Notes: generated by a model not told the origin, from the letters alone. DNA of 64,000 nucleotides from Pelagovum sp. HNIBRBA483 (GCF_040931995.1 NZ_CP162412.1:2705001-2769000), one strand, 5' to 3'. Positions 18,955-29,816 are shown, counted from the first letter of the stretch. A program made the numbers and translations.

Positions 18955-18984
18955 ATATGGGGTGCAATCCGCGACGACGCAAGA
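18955..18984 (-). promoter_or_regulatory. RpoH (sigma-32-like) promoter of hsp20-DUF1150
   Basis: Reading the minus strand, CTTG (18983-18980) is followed after 17-18 bases by CCCCATAT (18962-18955). This matches the heat-shock promoter form with a CTTG -35 and a CCCCATnT -10. The start of hsp20 lies about 65 bases downstream. Confidence 0.65.
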
Positions 18985-19053
18985 GGAAGGGCTAGGCGAA
19001 ACGCCGCTGACCCCCTATCTATGGGTCAGGGCAACAACCACCGGATCGAGTCG

Positions 19054-19272
19054 ATGAACAGTTCTGCGAAGATGGAACAGATCGAAGTTTTGCGCGTCGA
19101 GCTTGCCGTTCTCAAGCGCGAGCATCGCGATCTCGATGAGGCAATCAATGCCCTGCAAGAGCGCGGCTCTTCGGATATGTTCACTATCCGCCGTCTGAAA
19201 AAGCAGAAACTGCAATTGAAAGACCAGATCGCCCGCCTCGAAGACCGTATCTTCCCCGATATCATCGCCTGA
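19054..19272 (+). CDS. YdcH family protein (DUF465)
   Basis: The 72-residue, highly charged helical protein carries ELAVLKREHRDLDEAINALQ and IRRLKKQKLQLKDQIARLED, the usual DUF465 heptad pattern. The ATG at 19054 gives the normal family length; an ATG 11 codons earlier is possible. The function of the family is unknown. It precedes purE by 72 bases and could be co-transcribed. Confidence 0.8.
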   Translation: MNSSAKMEQIEVLRVELAVLKREHRDLDEAINALQERGSSDMFTIRRLKKQKLQLKDQIARLEDRIFPDIIA

Positions 19273-19344
19273 GGCCCCCGCTTCCCCATTGCGCCGCACC
19301 GCAGCACCGCTATAGTGCCGTTTCCTTAAATACGGGGATGGATC

Positions 19345-19836
19345 ATGAGCCAGCAGCCACCTGTCGGAATCATCATGGGCAGCCAGTCGGACTGGCCCAC
19401 GATGAAAAACGCCGCCGATATTCTCGATGAATTGGGCATCAGCTACGAAACCCGCATCGTCTCGGCGCACCGCACCCCTGACAGGCTCTGGTCCTATGGA
19501 AAAACCGCCGCCGAACGCGGGCTGAAAGTGATCATAGCAGGCGCGGGCGGTGCCGCCCATCTGCCCGGCATGATGGCCTCTAAAACCCGCGTGCCGGTCG
19601 TCGGCGTTCCGGTGCAGACCAAGGCACTCTCCGGCGTCGATAGCCTCTATTCCATCGTGCAAATGCCCAAGGGCTATCCGGTGGCGACGATGGCGATCGG
19701 TGCCGCCGGTGCGGCCAACGCCGGCCTGATGGCCGCTGGCATCCTCGCCACCTCCGATGACGCCCTCGCCGCCCGCCTCGATGCGTGGCGCGATGCCCTT
19801 TCCGCCTCCATCCCCGAAGAGCCGACCGATGACTGA
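19345..19836 (+). CDS. purE: 5-(carboxyamino)imidazole ribonucleotide mutase
   Basis: The enzyme moves the carboxyl group of N5-CAIR to give CAIR in purine synthesis. The 163 residues match class I PurE. The active-site motifs [13 protein letters not shown] (8-20), [13 protein letters not shown] with the catalytic His, and [14 protein letters not shown] are all present. Its last eight bases overlap the purK start, so the two enzymes that replace the vertebrate-type carboxylase are made together. Confidence 0.97.
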   Translation: MSQQPPVGIIMGSQSDWPTMKNAADILDELGISYETRIVSAHRTPDRLWSYGKTAAERGLKVIIAGAGGAAHLPGMMASKTRVPVVGVPVQTKALSGVDSLYSIVQMPKGYPVATMAIGAAGAANAGLMAAGILATSDDALAARLDAWRDALSASIPEEPTDD

Positions 19837-20908
19837 TACCCCTCTCGCCTCAGGCGCGACCATCGGCATTCTGGGTGGCGGTCAGCTTGGCCGGATGCTG
19901 TCCGTTGCCGCCGCGCGGCTCGGCTTCCGTACCCATATCTTCGAACCGGGCGCCAACCCGCCCGCCGGTCATGTGGCCGATCAGGTCACAACCGCCGCCT
20001 ATGAGGACGAAGCCGCGCTGCGCGCCTTTGCCGCCAGCGTCGATGTGATCACCTATGAGTTCGAGAACATCCCTACCGCCGCGCTCGATATTCTGGAAAA
20101 ACTGCGCCCGATCCGCCCCAACCGCCGCACATTGGCGGTGAGCCAGGATCGCCTGACCGAGAAAGCCTTCCTCTCAGAGCAAGGCCTCATGACAGCGCCC
20201 TTCGCCGCCGTGGACGATTCTATCGATCTGGCCGAAGCCATTGCCGAGATCGGTACCCCCGCGATCCTCAAAACCCGCCGCTTTGGTTACGATGGCAAAG
20301 GGCAGGCCCGCCTCAAATCCGCCGATGATGCCGAACAGGCTTTGGCGGATATGGCCGGCGCACCCGCGATCCTCGAAGGCTTCGTCAATTTCAGCCACGA
20401 GGTTTCCGTCATCGGCGCGCGCGGGCTTGATGGCAGCGTTTCCTGCTTCGATCCGGGCGAGAATGTGCACCGCGACGGCATCTTGCACACCACCACAGTG
20501 CCCGCCCGCCTGTCGCCTGCGCAACGCACCGATGCTGTGCTCCTAACCGCCAAGATCCTCGGCGCGCTTGATTATGTCGGCGTGATGGGCGTCGAGCTGT
20601 TCGTCACCCCCGCAGGGCTCGTGGTCAACGAAATCGCCCCCCGTGTCCACAATTCCGGCCACTGGACGCAGAACGGCTGCACCATTGACCAGTTCGAGCA
20701 GCACATCCGCGCCGTTGCGGGCTGGCCGTTGGGTGATGGCAAGCGTCATTCCGATGTGGTGATGGAGAACCTGATCGGTGACGACATCGCCCGCATCCCC
20801 GAGATCGCCAAAACCGATACCGCGATCCACCTCTACGGCAAGGCCGAGGCCAAGCCCGGCCGCAAGATGGGCCACATCAACCGCATCACCGGCCCCGCGC
20901 CGCGCTAG
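19829..20908 (+). CDS. purK: 5-(carboxyamino)imidazole ribonucleotide synthase
   Basis: This ATP-grasp enzyme makes N5-CAIR from AIR, bicarbonate and ATP. With the ATG at 19829 the protein has 359 residues. The N-terminal [20 protein letters not shown], the central [12 protein letters not shown] and [13 protein letters not shown], and the ATP-grasp end [18 protein letters not shown] are diagnostic. Starts further upstream lie inside purE in another frame and are rejected. The gene converges with a frameshifted NUDIX gene nine bases after its stop. Confidence 0.96.
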   Translation: MTDTPLASGATIGILGGGQLGRMLSVAAARLGFRTHIFEPGANPPAGHVADQVTTAAYEDEAALRAFAASVDVITYEFENIPTAALDILEKLRPIRPNRRTLAVSQDRLTEKAFLSEQGLMTAPFAAVDDSIDLAEAIAEIGTPAILKTRRFGYDGKGQARLKSADDAEQALADMAGAPAILEGFVNFSHEVSVIGARGLDGSVSCFDPGENVHRDGILHTTTVPARLSPAQRTDAVLLTAKILGALDYVGVMGVELFVTPAGLVVNEIAPRVHNSGHWTQNGCTIDQFEQHIRAVAGWPLGDGKRHSDVVMENLIGDDIARIPEIAKTDTAIHLYGKAEAKPGRKMGHINRITGPAPR

Positions 20909-20916
20909 GTGCCCTG

Positions 20917-21425
20917 TCACCCATTTGCGAGGGGGTCAATGAGCAGGTGTCTGTTCGGGCGCCTGTCGATGAACTCCTCCTTGATCCAGCGCAGAACGCA
21001 TCGCTGGCCACCAAATGGAACGAGCGCAACCGCCTCATCAAAGCTCAGCCATCGAAATGCGCTGTGCTCGTCATTTAGTAGACGTCAGCGGCGCGGTCTA
21101 GGAACGCCACAAAGACCGGCGCGATGGTAATCGCATCACGATCCGCCTCGTAGAATTGCTCACAGATATCAGCGGAACAAAAGGCATCCGGCGCTAAATC
21201 GGTTTCTTCATAAAGCTCGCGCAGCGCCGCCTGCCAAGCGGTTTCTCCACCCTCGACCTTTCGTGCAATCTGGCACCAGATCCCTGCCAAAGGCCACAAG
21301 TCATACCCAAGGCAAGCCGAGCCGACAACCTGTCCCTCCAACATGCGGAACAGTCTCATTGCCGCCAGTTCGATGCGGCACCCGTCAGCATAAACCACTG
21401 GCTTTGTGGCAATGGCATGAACCAT
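20917..21425 (-). pseudogene. NUDIX hydrolase gene broken by a one-base frameshift
   Basis: From the ATG at 21425 the frame encodes a NUDIX domain: RIELAAMRLFRMLEGQVVGS, the box GGETAWQAALRELYEETDL and FYEADRDAITIAPVFVAF. It then ends at ...RAADVY-TAA (21075). One base later in frame, the same strand continues with LNDEHSAFRWLSFDEAVALV, GGQRCVLRWIKEEFIDRR and PNRHLLIDPLANG up to TGA at 20917, the normal C-terminal NUDIX part. One added base near 21077-21080 would restore a protein of about 169 residues. It is either a recent pseudogene or an assembly error; the truncated 116-residue product keeps the catalytic box. Confidence 0.85.
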
Positions 21426-21444
21426 CACCGCGCCGCGCTAGGTG

Positions 21445-21771
21445 TCAGCCTCCACGCGGTGCAGCGAGGATCACCGCCGCGCCGGTCAGGCAGATCGCCG
21501 CGCCGATGAGATCCCAGCGATCTGGCGGCGATTTTTCCACCAGCCCCATCCAGCCCAACGATGCCGCGATGTAGACCCCGCCATAGGCGGCAAAGGCGCG
21601 GCCCGCATTGGGGCTTTGCGCCCATGTCAGCGCCACGGCAAAAACGAAAAGCGCTCCCAGCGCGGGGATCAGCCACAGCGCCGAGCGGTCCAGCCTCAAC
21701 CACATCCAGACGGCATAGCAGCCCGCAATCTCAGCGACTGCCGCAATCAGATAGGCAGCAACCGTCTGCAT
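21445..21771 (-). CDS. YnfA family protein (UPF0060), small four-helix membrane protein
   Basis: The 108-residue protein has four hydrophobic segments and the family signatures [38 protein letters not shown] and the end [20 protein letters not shown]. The fold is related to small multidrug-resistance transporters, but no substrate is settled. Its ATG shares one base with the stop of the upstream lipase-like gene (TGATG). Confidence 0.9.
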   Translation of the reverse strand: MQTVAAYLIAAVAEIAGCYAVWMWLRLDRSALWLIPALGALFVFAVALTWAQSPNAGRAFAAYGGVYIAASLGWMGLVEKSPPDRWDLIGAAICLTGAAVILAAPRGG

Positions 21772-22550
21772 CAGCCGTCGTCACCCGAGTGAGAGTCGTC
21801 CTCCTCATCGCCAAAGACGATATCGCCCAAATCCAGATCAGGGTCGAACGCGCCCGTCTCGAGGAAGGTCGCCACCTGCACCATCGCCACCGGATCGTTC
21901 ATCATGAACGTGTGGGTGACTGGCAGCACCAGATGGTCAGCCATCCCCTCCATGCGGGTCGATTCCACTGACACTTTCCCGTCATCCGGCCCGTCGATCA
22001 TGCTCGAATAGATCGGGTTCAGCGATTGGTTCCCCGCGATGATCCCCACCTCATAGGCGGGCAGCGCGAGCCGGTTCGGCAGGCTGTTCTCGCCCGTGCC
22101 CAGTTGCAGCCCCGCAGGGCCGTTCACCCATTGAAACGGCTCGAAATCGCCAAACATATCCACCAACTGGCTGCCCTTGTTCGGCGGTCCGAGCATCACC
22201 ACGCGGCCCATATCGGCGGGGCGGTTCTTGCTCAGCCATGCCCGTACCAGAATCCCGCCCATCGAGTGGGTCACGAAATTCACCCGCCGGTCGCCACAGG
22301 CCTCCACATCGCGCGGCAGGGCGATCTCCACCAGCGTCTGGATCGTCTGTTCGGTCGAGGGATAGCCGCGATTAACCACCGTGTAGCCAAGGCTTTCGAG
22401 GTAGAGCTGCATCGGCGTCAGCGAGATCTCCGTCCGCGCCAGCCCGTGCAGCATCACCACGCAATCCCGCTCGGGCGAGACAGAGCCGCCATCATCGGCG
22501 GCAGCGACCACGCCAATCAGCGTCAAAAAGGCAATAATCAGGCTGTTCAT
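21771..22550 (-). CDS. Exported alpha/beta hydrolase (lipase/esterase-like)
   Basis: The 259-residue protein starts with a probable signal peptide ([20 protein letters not shown]). The hydrolase core shows the oxyanion region [12 protein letters not shown], the nucleophile elbow [14 protein letters not shown] with the Ser, [14 protein letters not shown], and a candidate catalytic His in LPVTHTFMM. The end is a very acidic tail rich in Asp and Glu. Family relatives cleave triglycerides or other esters in the periplasm; the substrate is unknown. It is the first gene of a pair with YnfA. Confidence 0.85.
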   Translation of the reverse strand: MNSLIIAFLTLIGVVAAADDGGSVSPERDCVVMLHGLARTEISLTPMQLYLESLGYTVVNRGYPSTEQTIQTLVEIALPRDVEACGDRRVNFVTHSMGGILVRAWLSKNRPADMGRVVMLGPPNKGSQLVDMFGDFEPFQWVNGPAGLQLGTGENSLPNRLALPAYEVGIIAGNQSLNPIYSSMIDGPDDGKVSVESTRMEGMADHLVLPVTHTFMMNDPVAMVQVATFLETGAFDPDLDLGDIVFGDEEDDSHSGDDG

Positions 22551-22630
22551 AGTCCTCCATATAACGTTTTTGCACTGCAGCGTAAGGTCACGCCCTTGCC
22601 TGACCCTGCGTCACAGGCCACTCTCCGCCT

Positions 22631-23083
22631 ATGACAAAGCCCCCTGCTCCACGAGTCGCCGTGCGCGGCATCATCCTGCACGAAAATCGTCTGCTTCTGG
22701 TTAACGCTTGGAAGGGCCGGACCCATCTGTGGTGCGCGCCCGGTGGCGGGGTCGAATCGCACAGCTCCCTGACCGACAATCTCCAACGCGAGATCATGGA
22801 GGAAACCGGCCTCACCGTCCGCGTCGGCGCGCCCTGCCTCGTGAACGAGTTCCACGATCCGCACGGCACCTTCCATCAGGTCGATGTCTATTTCCGCTGC
22901 ACCATCGTCAGCGGCGACCCCTTCGGTGATTGGACCGATCCCGAAGGCATCGTCAGCCACCGCCGCTGGGTCACACGGGCAGAACTGGCCGATCTCCGCG
23001 TCAAGCCCGACAGCCTCGCCGCCGTTGCATGGCGCGATCCCGATGCCCCCGCCTATGATCCGCTGGAGCCGATCCTGCGCTAG
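22631..23083 (+). CDS. NUDIX hydrolase
   Basis: The 150-residue protein carries a complete Nudix box, GGGVESHSSLTDNLQREIME then ETGL, at about 38-61. The fold begins with RVAVRGIILHENRLLLVNAW and continues with LVNEFHDPHGTFHQVDVYF. It should cleave a nucleoside diphosphate-linked compound; the substrate cannot be predicted. Its last four bases overlap the end of the converging GNAT gene. It is not the partner of the frameshifted NUDIX gene 1.2 kb upstream, which is clearly different in sequence. Confidence 0.9.
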   Translation: MTKPPAPRVAVRGIILHENRLLLVNAWKGRTHLWCAPGGGVESHSSLTDNLQREIMEETGLTVRVGAPCLVNEFHDPHGTFHQVDVYFRCTIVSGDPFGDWTDPEGIVSHRRWVTRAELADLRVKPDSLAAVAWRDPDAPAYDPLEPILR

Positions 23084-23553
23084 CCGCCGAACGCCTTGGC
23101 ATAGATCAGTTCCACCTCCGGCGCCTCGCCCTCCGGCCCCGCCAGCGCCAGATGCTCCACCGGATAGGGTGCGCGCAATTGCGCCGCCCGCGCATGGCTA
23201 AAACCGGCCCGCTCGTAAAACCGCACATCGCCCAGAACCACCACATGCGCCCGCGCGATCCGCGCCCATTCGGCGCACATGCCGACCATCCGCCGCCCCA
23301 CGCCGCGCCCCTGATGCTCCGGCGCGACAGCCACCGGCCCCAGCGCCAGCCAGCCCTTCGGCGCGACCATCTTTGAGAGCGCGTAATAGCCTATGATCCC
23401 GCCCGTGCCGGGCACCACCATTTCTCCCGCCATCGCGCCGCTCTTGCGCAACTGCCGCACCAGCTTGGCCTCGTCCTCACCGCCAAAAGCGGCGCGCAGC
23501 AGCGCCTCGGCCTCATCCTCCTCGCCCCGCTTCATCTCCCGCTGAAAATTCAT
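23080..23553 (-). CDS. GNAT family N-acetyltransferase
   Basis: The 157-residue protein shows the GNAT acetyl-CoA site, LALGPVAVAPEHQGRGVGRR (69-88), and the following helix MVGMCAEWARIARAHVVVLG then FYERAGFSHA. It resembles the YhbS-type single-domain enzymes, whose acceptors are generally unknown. The ATG at 23553 overlaps the upstream EamA stop as ATGA, so the two are coupled. Confidence 0.88.
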   Translation of the reverse strand: MNFQREMKRGEEDEAEALLRAAFGGEDEAKLVRQLRKSGAMAGEMVVPGTGGIIGYYALSKMVAPKGWLALGPVAVAPEHQGRGVGRRMVGMCAEWARIARAHVVVLGDVRFYERAGFSHARAAQLRAPYPVEHLALAGPEGEAPEVELIYAKAFGG

Positions 23554-24389
23554 CCCCGCCTCCCTGCGAAAGTCGAAATCCCGATACCGCCCAATACCAG
23601 CGCCGCCGCGACGATCAACTCCCGCGTCACCGGCTCGCCCAGCAGCACCGCGCCTGCCGCCACCGCGATCACCGGCACGCTCAGCTGCGCTATCGCCGCT
23701 GTCGCGCCTGCCATCTGCGGCAGCACCCGATACCACAGCGCATAGCCCAGCCCTGATGTCACCGCGCCAGACGTCACCGCCAACGCCTGCGCCACAGGGC
23801 TCAGCGCCCATTCTGCCACCAGCGCGGGCAGTACCATCACCGGCAGCAGCAATCCAAAATTGGCAGCCGTGCCTTCCAGCGCATCCGCCGCGCCACGGCC
23901 AAGGATTGAATAGATCCCCCAGCCCAGCGCGGCACCGGCCATCAGTACCGCACCCCCCGCATCCACGCTCACCGCCCCGCGCGGCCACAGGAGGTAAACC
24001 AACCCCGCCATCGCCACCACCGCGCCCAGCCAGCGCAAGGGCGGCACTGACTCCCGCGCCATGACGCTCGCGGCAAACATGGTGATCTGCACCCCACCAA
24101 AGAGGATCAACGCGCCAATCCCCGCATCCAGCGTCAGGTAAGCCAGCGAGAACCCGACCATATAAAGCCCGAGGCTCGCCACCCCCTTCCACCGCCGCGA
24201 AGGTGCATAATCCGGCAACCGCCCCACGCGCCGCCACACCAGCGCCGCCAGCACCACTGCCCCCGCCGCCACGCGGATCACGGCAAAGGCCAGCGGGTCC
24301 ATGCCTGCGTCCCAAACCGCCATCCGGTTCAAGATCGAATTCGCAGCAAAAGCCAGCATCGTCAGAGCGGTGAGCAGAAAGAGTGTCAT
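23550..24389 (-). CDS. EamA/DMT-family transporter
   Basis: The 279-residue membrane protein has ten hydrophobic segments arranged as two EamA repeats, for example LLTALTMLAFAANSILNRMA, LGLYMVGFSLAYLTLDAGIG, GLGYALWYRVLPQMAGATAA and LSVPVIAVAAGAVLLGEPVT. Such carriers export amino acids or other metabolites; the substrate is not evident. The start at 24389 begins at the first hydrophobic helix; an upstream extension of about 21 residues is possible. It overlaps the GNAT gene. Confidence 0.88.
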   Translation of the reverse strand: MTLFLLTALTMLAFAANSILNRMAVWDAGMDPLAFAVIRVAAGAVVLAALVWRRVGRLPDYAPSRRWKGVASLGLYMVGFSLAYLTLDAGIGALILFGGVQITMFAASVMARESVPPLRWLGAVVAMAGLVYLLWPRGAVSVDAGGAVLMAGAALGWGIYSILGRGAADALEGTAANFGLLLPVMVLPALVAEWALSPVAQALAVTSGAVTSGLGYALWYRVLPQMAGATAAIAQLSVPVIAVAAGAVLLGEPVTRELIVAAALVLGGIGISTFAGRRG

Positions 24390-24506
24390 GCCCCATGCTA
24401 CGCGCCGCGCCGCCATCCGTACCAGCGTTTTCGCCCCGCACCCTTTCATATTCTCGCGCCCGCCCACGCCTTGCATAAACCGCCACATCAGACAAAAGTG
24501 CCCGCA

Positions 24507-25268
24507 ATGGAACACAGCCCCGCCTCCCCCGCGCCGGATACCGGCTGGCCGCGCATTCGCACCGCCGGATATGACGGCTTTCTGGTGAGCTTCGCGGACC
24601 GCCTGAGCGAACCGGCCAACCGCGCGGCACTGGCCTTTCGCGCAGCGCTGGATGCCGCAGGCTGGGCAGGCGTCGAGGAAACCTCCACCTCTCTCACCTC
24701 CGCCTATCTCCGCTTCGATCCTATGTGGAAGCCCCACGCCGAGGTGCAGGCGCTTCTTGCCGATCTGCTTGCCACGCAGGACTGGTTCGCCGCCGCCCTG
24801 CCAACCGGCCGCCGTTTCTGGCGGGTGCCAACCGTCTACGGCACCGACCGCGCGCCGCAACTGGCCGAGGCCGCAGCCGCCGCTGGCGTGACGCCCGAGG
24901 CCGCGATCGCAACAATTTCCACCACCCGCGTCCGTGTGCAGACCATCGGCTTTGCCGCGGGCCAGCCCTACCTTGGCGAATTGCCCCCCAAATGGGACAT
25001 CCCCCGCCAAACCGCGCTGACCCCGCGCGTGCCTGTTGGCGCACTGACCGTGGCGATCCGGCAATTGGTGCTGTTCTCTGTCTCCACCCCTACCGGCTGG
25101 CGTCACATCGGGCAAACCGGCTTCCGCCTGTTCCGTCCCGAAAGCGATGCGCCTTTCGTCCTCCGCCCCGGCGACGAGGTGCTTTTCGAGCCAGTGTCGG
25201 GCGAGGAGCTTGACCGCCTTGCCGCGACCGGCCCCGATGGCGGGGCGATAGCGGAGCCGATCCGATGA
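24507..25268 (+). CDS. pxpB: 5-oxoprolinase subunit B (KipI/allophanate hydrolase subunit 1 family)
   Basis: The PxpABC complex hydrolyses 5-oxoproline to glutamate with ATP, removing a damaged metabolite. This 253-residue subunit has the family motifs TAGYDGFLVSFADRLSEPAN, FWRVPTVYG, TISTTRVRVQTIGFAAGQPY, LGELPPKWDIPR and VGALTVAIRQLVLFSVSTPT. The ATG at 24507 removes an atypical 12-residue leader. Its stop overlaps pxpC as ATGA, and pxpC overlaps pxpA in the same way, so all three subunits are made together. Confidence 0.9.
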   Translation: MEHSPASPAPDTGWPRIRTAGYDGFLVSFADRLSEPANRAALAFRAALDAAGWAGVEETSTSLTSAYLRFDPMWKPHAEVQALLADLLATQDWFAAALPTGRRFWRVPTVYGTDRAPQLAEAAAAAGVTPEAAIATISTTRVRVQTIGFAAGQPYLGELPPKWDIPRQTALTPRVPVGALTVAIRQLVLFSVSTPTGWRHIGQTGFRLFRPESDAPFVLRPGDEVLFEPVSGEELDRLAATGPDGGAIAEPIR

Positions 25269-26290
25269 ACGCCGCGCTGATCATCCACCAAGCTGGCCCC
25301 AGCGTCACCGTGCAAGACCTCGGCCGCAGCGGCACCCTGGCTTTCGGCCTCTCGCGCGGCGGCGCGGCGGATCGGCTTGCCTTGGCCGAAGGGGCCGCCC
25401 TTCTGGGCCATCCCGAGGGCGCGGCCTGTATCGAGATGGCAGGCATGGGCGGCATGTTCGAGGTCACCGCCGATTGCCGCATCGCGCTCACTGGCGCCCC
25501 CATGCGCGCCAGCATCGACGGCACGCGGCTTGCGTGGCACGCCAGCCATCTCCTCCCCGCAGGGGCGCGCCTTAGCATCGGCGCGGCGGAGAGCGGCACC
25601 TACGGCTACCTGCATATCGGCGGCGGCATCGCCACGCCGCCCGTACTCGGCGCCCGCGCCACGCATCTTGCCGCAGGTATCGGCGCACCGCTCGCAGCGG
25701 GCGACCGTCTCCCCCTCGGCGCGGATACCGGCACCCGCACCGGCATGACCTTCGACCCTGAGCCGCGCTTTTCCGGCGGGGTGGTGCGGCTTGTCCCCAG
25801 CTTGCAGACCGATCTCTTCAGCCCTGCCGAGCGCACCCGCTTCACCGCCGCCACCTTCACCCGCGACACGCGCGGCAACCGCATGGGCGTGCCGCTCCCG
25901 TCGGATGGTGCAGGTTTCCACAGCGAGGGCGGCCTGTCGGTCCTGTCCGAGGTGATCGTCCCCGGCGATGTGCAGATCACCGGCGATGGCACGACCTTCG
26001 TCCTGCTCTCCGAATGCCAGACAACCGGCGGCTATCCCCGTATCGGCGCCGTCCTGCCCGCCGATCTGCCCCGCGTTGCCCAAGCCCGCGCGGGCGACAC
26101 GCTGCGCTTCAGCTTCGTCACGCTCGACGAGGCCCGCGCCATCGAAACCCGCGCCACACAGGCCCGCGCGAAGCTGCCCCGCTTGCTCCGGCCGCTGATC
26201 CGTGATCCCCATAGCATCAGCGATTTGCTTTCCTATTCCCTGATCAGCGGCGTGACCGCTGGCGACGATCTCGAAAGGAACACCCCATGA
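25265..26290 (+). CDS. pxpC: 5-oxoprolinase subunit C (KipA/allophanate hydrolase subunit 2 family)
   Basis: The 341-residue protein starts with the typical QAGPSVTVQDLGRSGTLAFG and LSRGGAADRLALAEGAALLG. It continues with GTYGYLHIGGGIATPPVLGA, RFTAATFTRDTRGNRMGVPL and the late ECQTTGGYPRIGAVLPADL. These match the subunit that activates the lactam with ATP in the Pxp complex. It lies between pxpB and pxpA, overlapping each by four bases. Confidence 0.92.
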   Translation: MNAALIIHQAGPSVTVQDLGRSGTLAFGLSRGGAADRLALAEGAALLGHPEGAACIEMAGMGGMFEVTADCRIALTGAPMRASIDGTRLAWHASHLLPAGARLSIGAAESGTYGYLHIGGGIATPPVLGARATHLAAGIGAPLAAGDRLPLGADTGTRTGMTFDPEPRFSGGVVRLVPSLQTDLFSPAERTRFTAATFTRDTRGNRMGVPLPSDGAGFHSEGGLSVLSEVIVPGDVQITGDGTTFVLLSECQTTGGYPRIGAVLPADLPRVAQARAGDTLRFSFVTLDEARAIETRATQARAKLPRLLRPLIRDPHSISDLLSYSLISGVTAGDDLERNTP

Positions 26291-27060
26291 CCCGCACCGT
26301 CGATCTCAATGCCGACATGGGCGAAAGCTTCGGCCCTTGGGTGATGGGCAATGACGCCGCTCTGCTGAAGATCGTCACCTCCGCCAATATCGCCTGCGGT
26401 TTCCACGCGGGCGACCCCGATGTGATGGCCACCACCATGCGGCTGGCGGGGGACAACGGCGTCGGCATCGGTGCGCATCCCGGCTTCAACGATTTGCAAG
26501 GCTTCGGGCGGCAGCGGATCAAGCTGCCATCTGACACGCTCGCCAACCTCGTCCGCTACCAACTTGGCGCGGCACAGGGGATGGCCCGCGGGCTGGGGGT
26601 GGAGCTACGCCACCTGAAACTACATGGCGCGCTCGCAAACATGGCCGCCGAAAATCAGGAAATGGCCGAAACCTGCTACCGCGCCGCGCTCTCCGTCGCG
26701 CCCGAGATCACCATCATGGTCCTCGCAGGCACTGCCCAGCAAAAGGCGGCGCAAGCGCTCGGCTGCAACACCGCCTGCGAGATCTTCGCCGACCGCGCCT
26801 ATAACGACGACGCCACGCTGGTGGACCGCTCCCTGCCTGGCGCGGTGATCCACGACGCGCAAAAAGCCGCCGCGCGGATCGTCGCCATGGTGCAGGAAGG
26901 CGCGATCATCGCCGAAAGCGGCAAACGCATCCCCACGCGGATCGACACGATCTGCCTGCACGGTGACACCCCCGAGGCCATCGACATCGCCCGCGAAACC
27001 CGCGCCGCACTCGAAGCCGCTGGCATCACGCTGGCAAAATTCGCAGGCTCGCCGCTCTAA
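26287..27060 (+). CDS. pxpA: 5-oxoprolinase subunit A (LamB/YcsF family)
   Basis: The 257-residue protein has all the LamB/YcsF signatures: VDLNADMGESFGPWVMGND, VTSANIACGFHAGDPDVMAT, GVGIGAHPGFNDLQGFGRQ, HLKLHGALANMAA and TICLHGDTPEAIDIARETRA. The conserved Asp and His residues bind the metal of the catalytic subunit. It is the last gene of pxpBCA, followed by an elaborate hairpin with a T-run about 100 bases downstream. Confidence 0.93.
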   Translation: MTRTVDLNADMGESFGPWVMGNDAALLKIVTSANIACGFHAGDPDVMATTMRLAGDNGVGIGAHPGFNDLQGFGRQRIKLPSDTLANLVRYQLGAAQGMARGLGVELRHLKLHGALANMAAENQEMAETCYRAALSVAPEITIMVLAGTAQQKAAQALGCNTACEIFADRAYNDDATLVDRSLPGAVIHDAQKAAARIVAMVQEGAIIAESGKRIPTRIDTICLHGDTPEAIDIARETRAALEAAGITLAKFAGSPL

Positions 27061-27155
27061 GCGCGCGACCTGGCAATCCTTTGGGCAACATTAACCGTTT
27101 CGAGAAGATAAACTTGCTTTTTACGAATCTCTGACTATGTTTCCAACCAAAGGTT

Positions 27156-27216
27156 CCCTCCCGATGACAAGAACCCAAGGGGTTCTCCGAAAGGTAGTCG
27201 GGGGGGTCATATTTTT
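27156..27216 (+). terminator. Two-tier stem-loop with T-run, likely terminator of pxpBCA
   Basis: The inner hairpin AGAACCC-AAG-GGGTTCT (27170-27186) is enclosed by the outer stem CCCTCCCGA (27156-27164) with TCGGGGGGG (27198-27206; one G-T pair). TCATATTTTT follows. The end touches the stop codon of the converging DUF3800 gene. It could also be a stable small RNA. Confidence 0.55.
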
Positions 27217-27910
27217 AGTAGTAAAAACTCGATCCATTTTTAAAAATCTCGAACTCGCTTTGGATCTGTTGCGAAATGATGTTGTGAAACGAAACATCGC
27301 CCTTCTCCCAGCGCCGAAAAATTGCCCAGTTGAAATAATCCGCTATTTGTAGGCCATAATGTGCACGGGATGCATGATGCATAACCCGATAAGGTGTTGC
27401 AGCCGGCAACATCTCAGCTAATGAAATTTTTACGGCTTTCTCGATGGCTTTTCGTTTCTTGGCGACAGGCAGACTGTCAGTAATAACCACAACCTCACCT
27501 ATACCGTGTGTCGCTCTCGAAATAGCGTACCGCAATAGATATCCGAGCATCTTTGGATAGAACTTTTCAGGCGGCTGCAATGCCGGACCAGTCTTGCGCT
27601 TTTCGACAACAACTGAGTCAACCGAATTAGGAGGAATTGACCCCGCGAGTAGCGAAAAAACCTTGCGCCGCACGAACCGATTATCATTGCCGCAATGAAA
27701 GTATTCCATTTCGATACGGGGTGCTATCCGGTGTTCAATAAGGTCATATTTGTAGGTGTCTAGGTCAGTATGAAGCGTAAACGGACGATACAAACTAACG
27801 CAAGTGAGCGTAAAATATGTCGAACCTGAGGGTGAAAAATCGAAATTCCCACCCTCATCTAGAAAAATATAGAGAGTGTCTAATCCGGGTAATGGTGCAA
27901 AATTTGGCAT
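27215..27910 (-). CDS. DUF3800 domain-containing protein
   Basis: The 231-residue protein opens with LYIFLDEGGNFDFSPSGSTY, the family's acidic DE-G motif, and later shows HIGEVVVITDS-like and HYGLQIADYFNWAIFRRWEK segments, the conserved QIADY region. The fold is related to RNase H-like nucleases, and genes of this type are common in phage defence islands and mobile DNA. Codon use is clearly AT-richer than in neighbouring genes, and the gene is alone between pxpA and groEL, so it was probably acquired. I use the ATG at 27910; a TTG directly before it is possible. No partner gene is present. Confidence 0.8.
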   Translation of the reverse strand: MPNFAPLPGLDTLYIFLDEGGNFDFSPSGSTYFTLTCVSLYRPFTLHTDLDTYKYDLIEHRIAPRIEMEYFHCGNDNRFVRRKVFSLLAGSIPPNSVDSVVVEKRKTGPALQPPEKFYPKMLGYLLRYAISRATHGIGEVVVITDSLPVAKKRKAIEKAVKISLAEMLPAATPYRVMHHASRAHYGLQIADYFNWAIFRRWEKGDVSFHNIISQQIQSEFEIFKNGSSFYY

Positions 27911-28063
27911 CAAGAGTCAAAAAAGTGAAGGTGCATTAGCCATACACGCTAAGGTTTAGCTCCCCAAATTGGAAGGCGACTTTTCGCCATTTTGAAAATT
28001 CAATCACTTCATCGATACGATGCGCCCCCGCGCGCGGCAGCACTCCCCGCGCGGCACCCCCCA

Positions 28064-28092
28064 AAAGAAAAAGGGCCGCCCGAAGGCGACCC
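28064..28092 (-). terminator. Rho-independent terminator of groESL
   Basis: On the minus strand GGGTCGCC, loop TTCG and GGCGGCCC (one G-T pair) are followed by TTTTTCTTTT. It begins 29 bases after the groEL stop. Confidence 0.9.
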
Positions 28093-28120
28093 TCAAACTG
28101 TTCCGCGAGGAACGGCGTGA

Positions 28121-29785
<1,665 letters not shown>

Positions 29786-29816
29786 TCAGTTGAGTTGTTC
29801 AGGTGGAAGCCGTCGC

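Noticed and set aside
23080-24630. 516-aa minus frame covering the GNAT and EamA genes
   Set aside because: Only its last 157 residues are the GNAT protein; the upstream part is the EamA gene read in a wrong frame.
27137-27352. 71-aa plus frame after pxpA
   Set aside because: It crosses the two-tier hairpin and runs antisense into the DUF3800 gene; no ribosome site.
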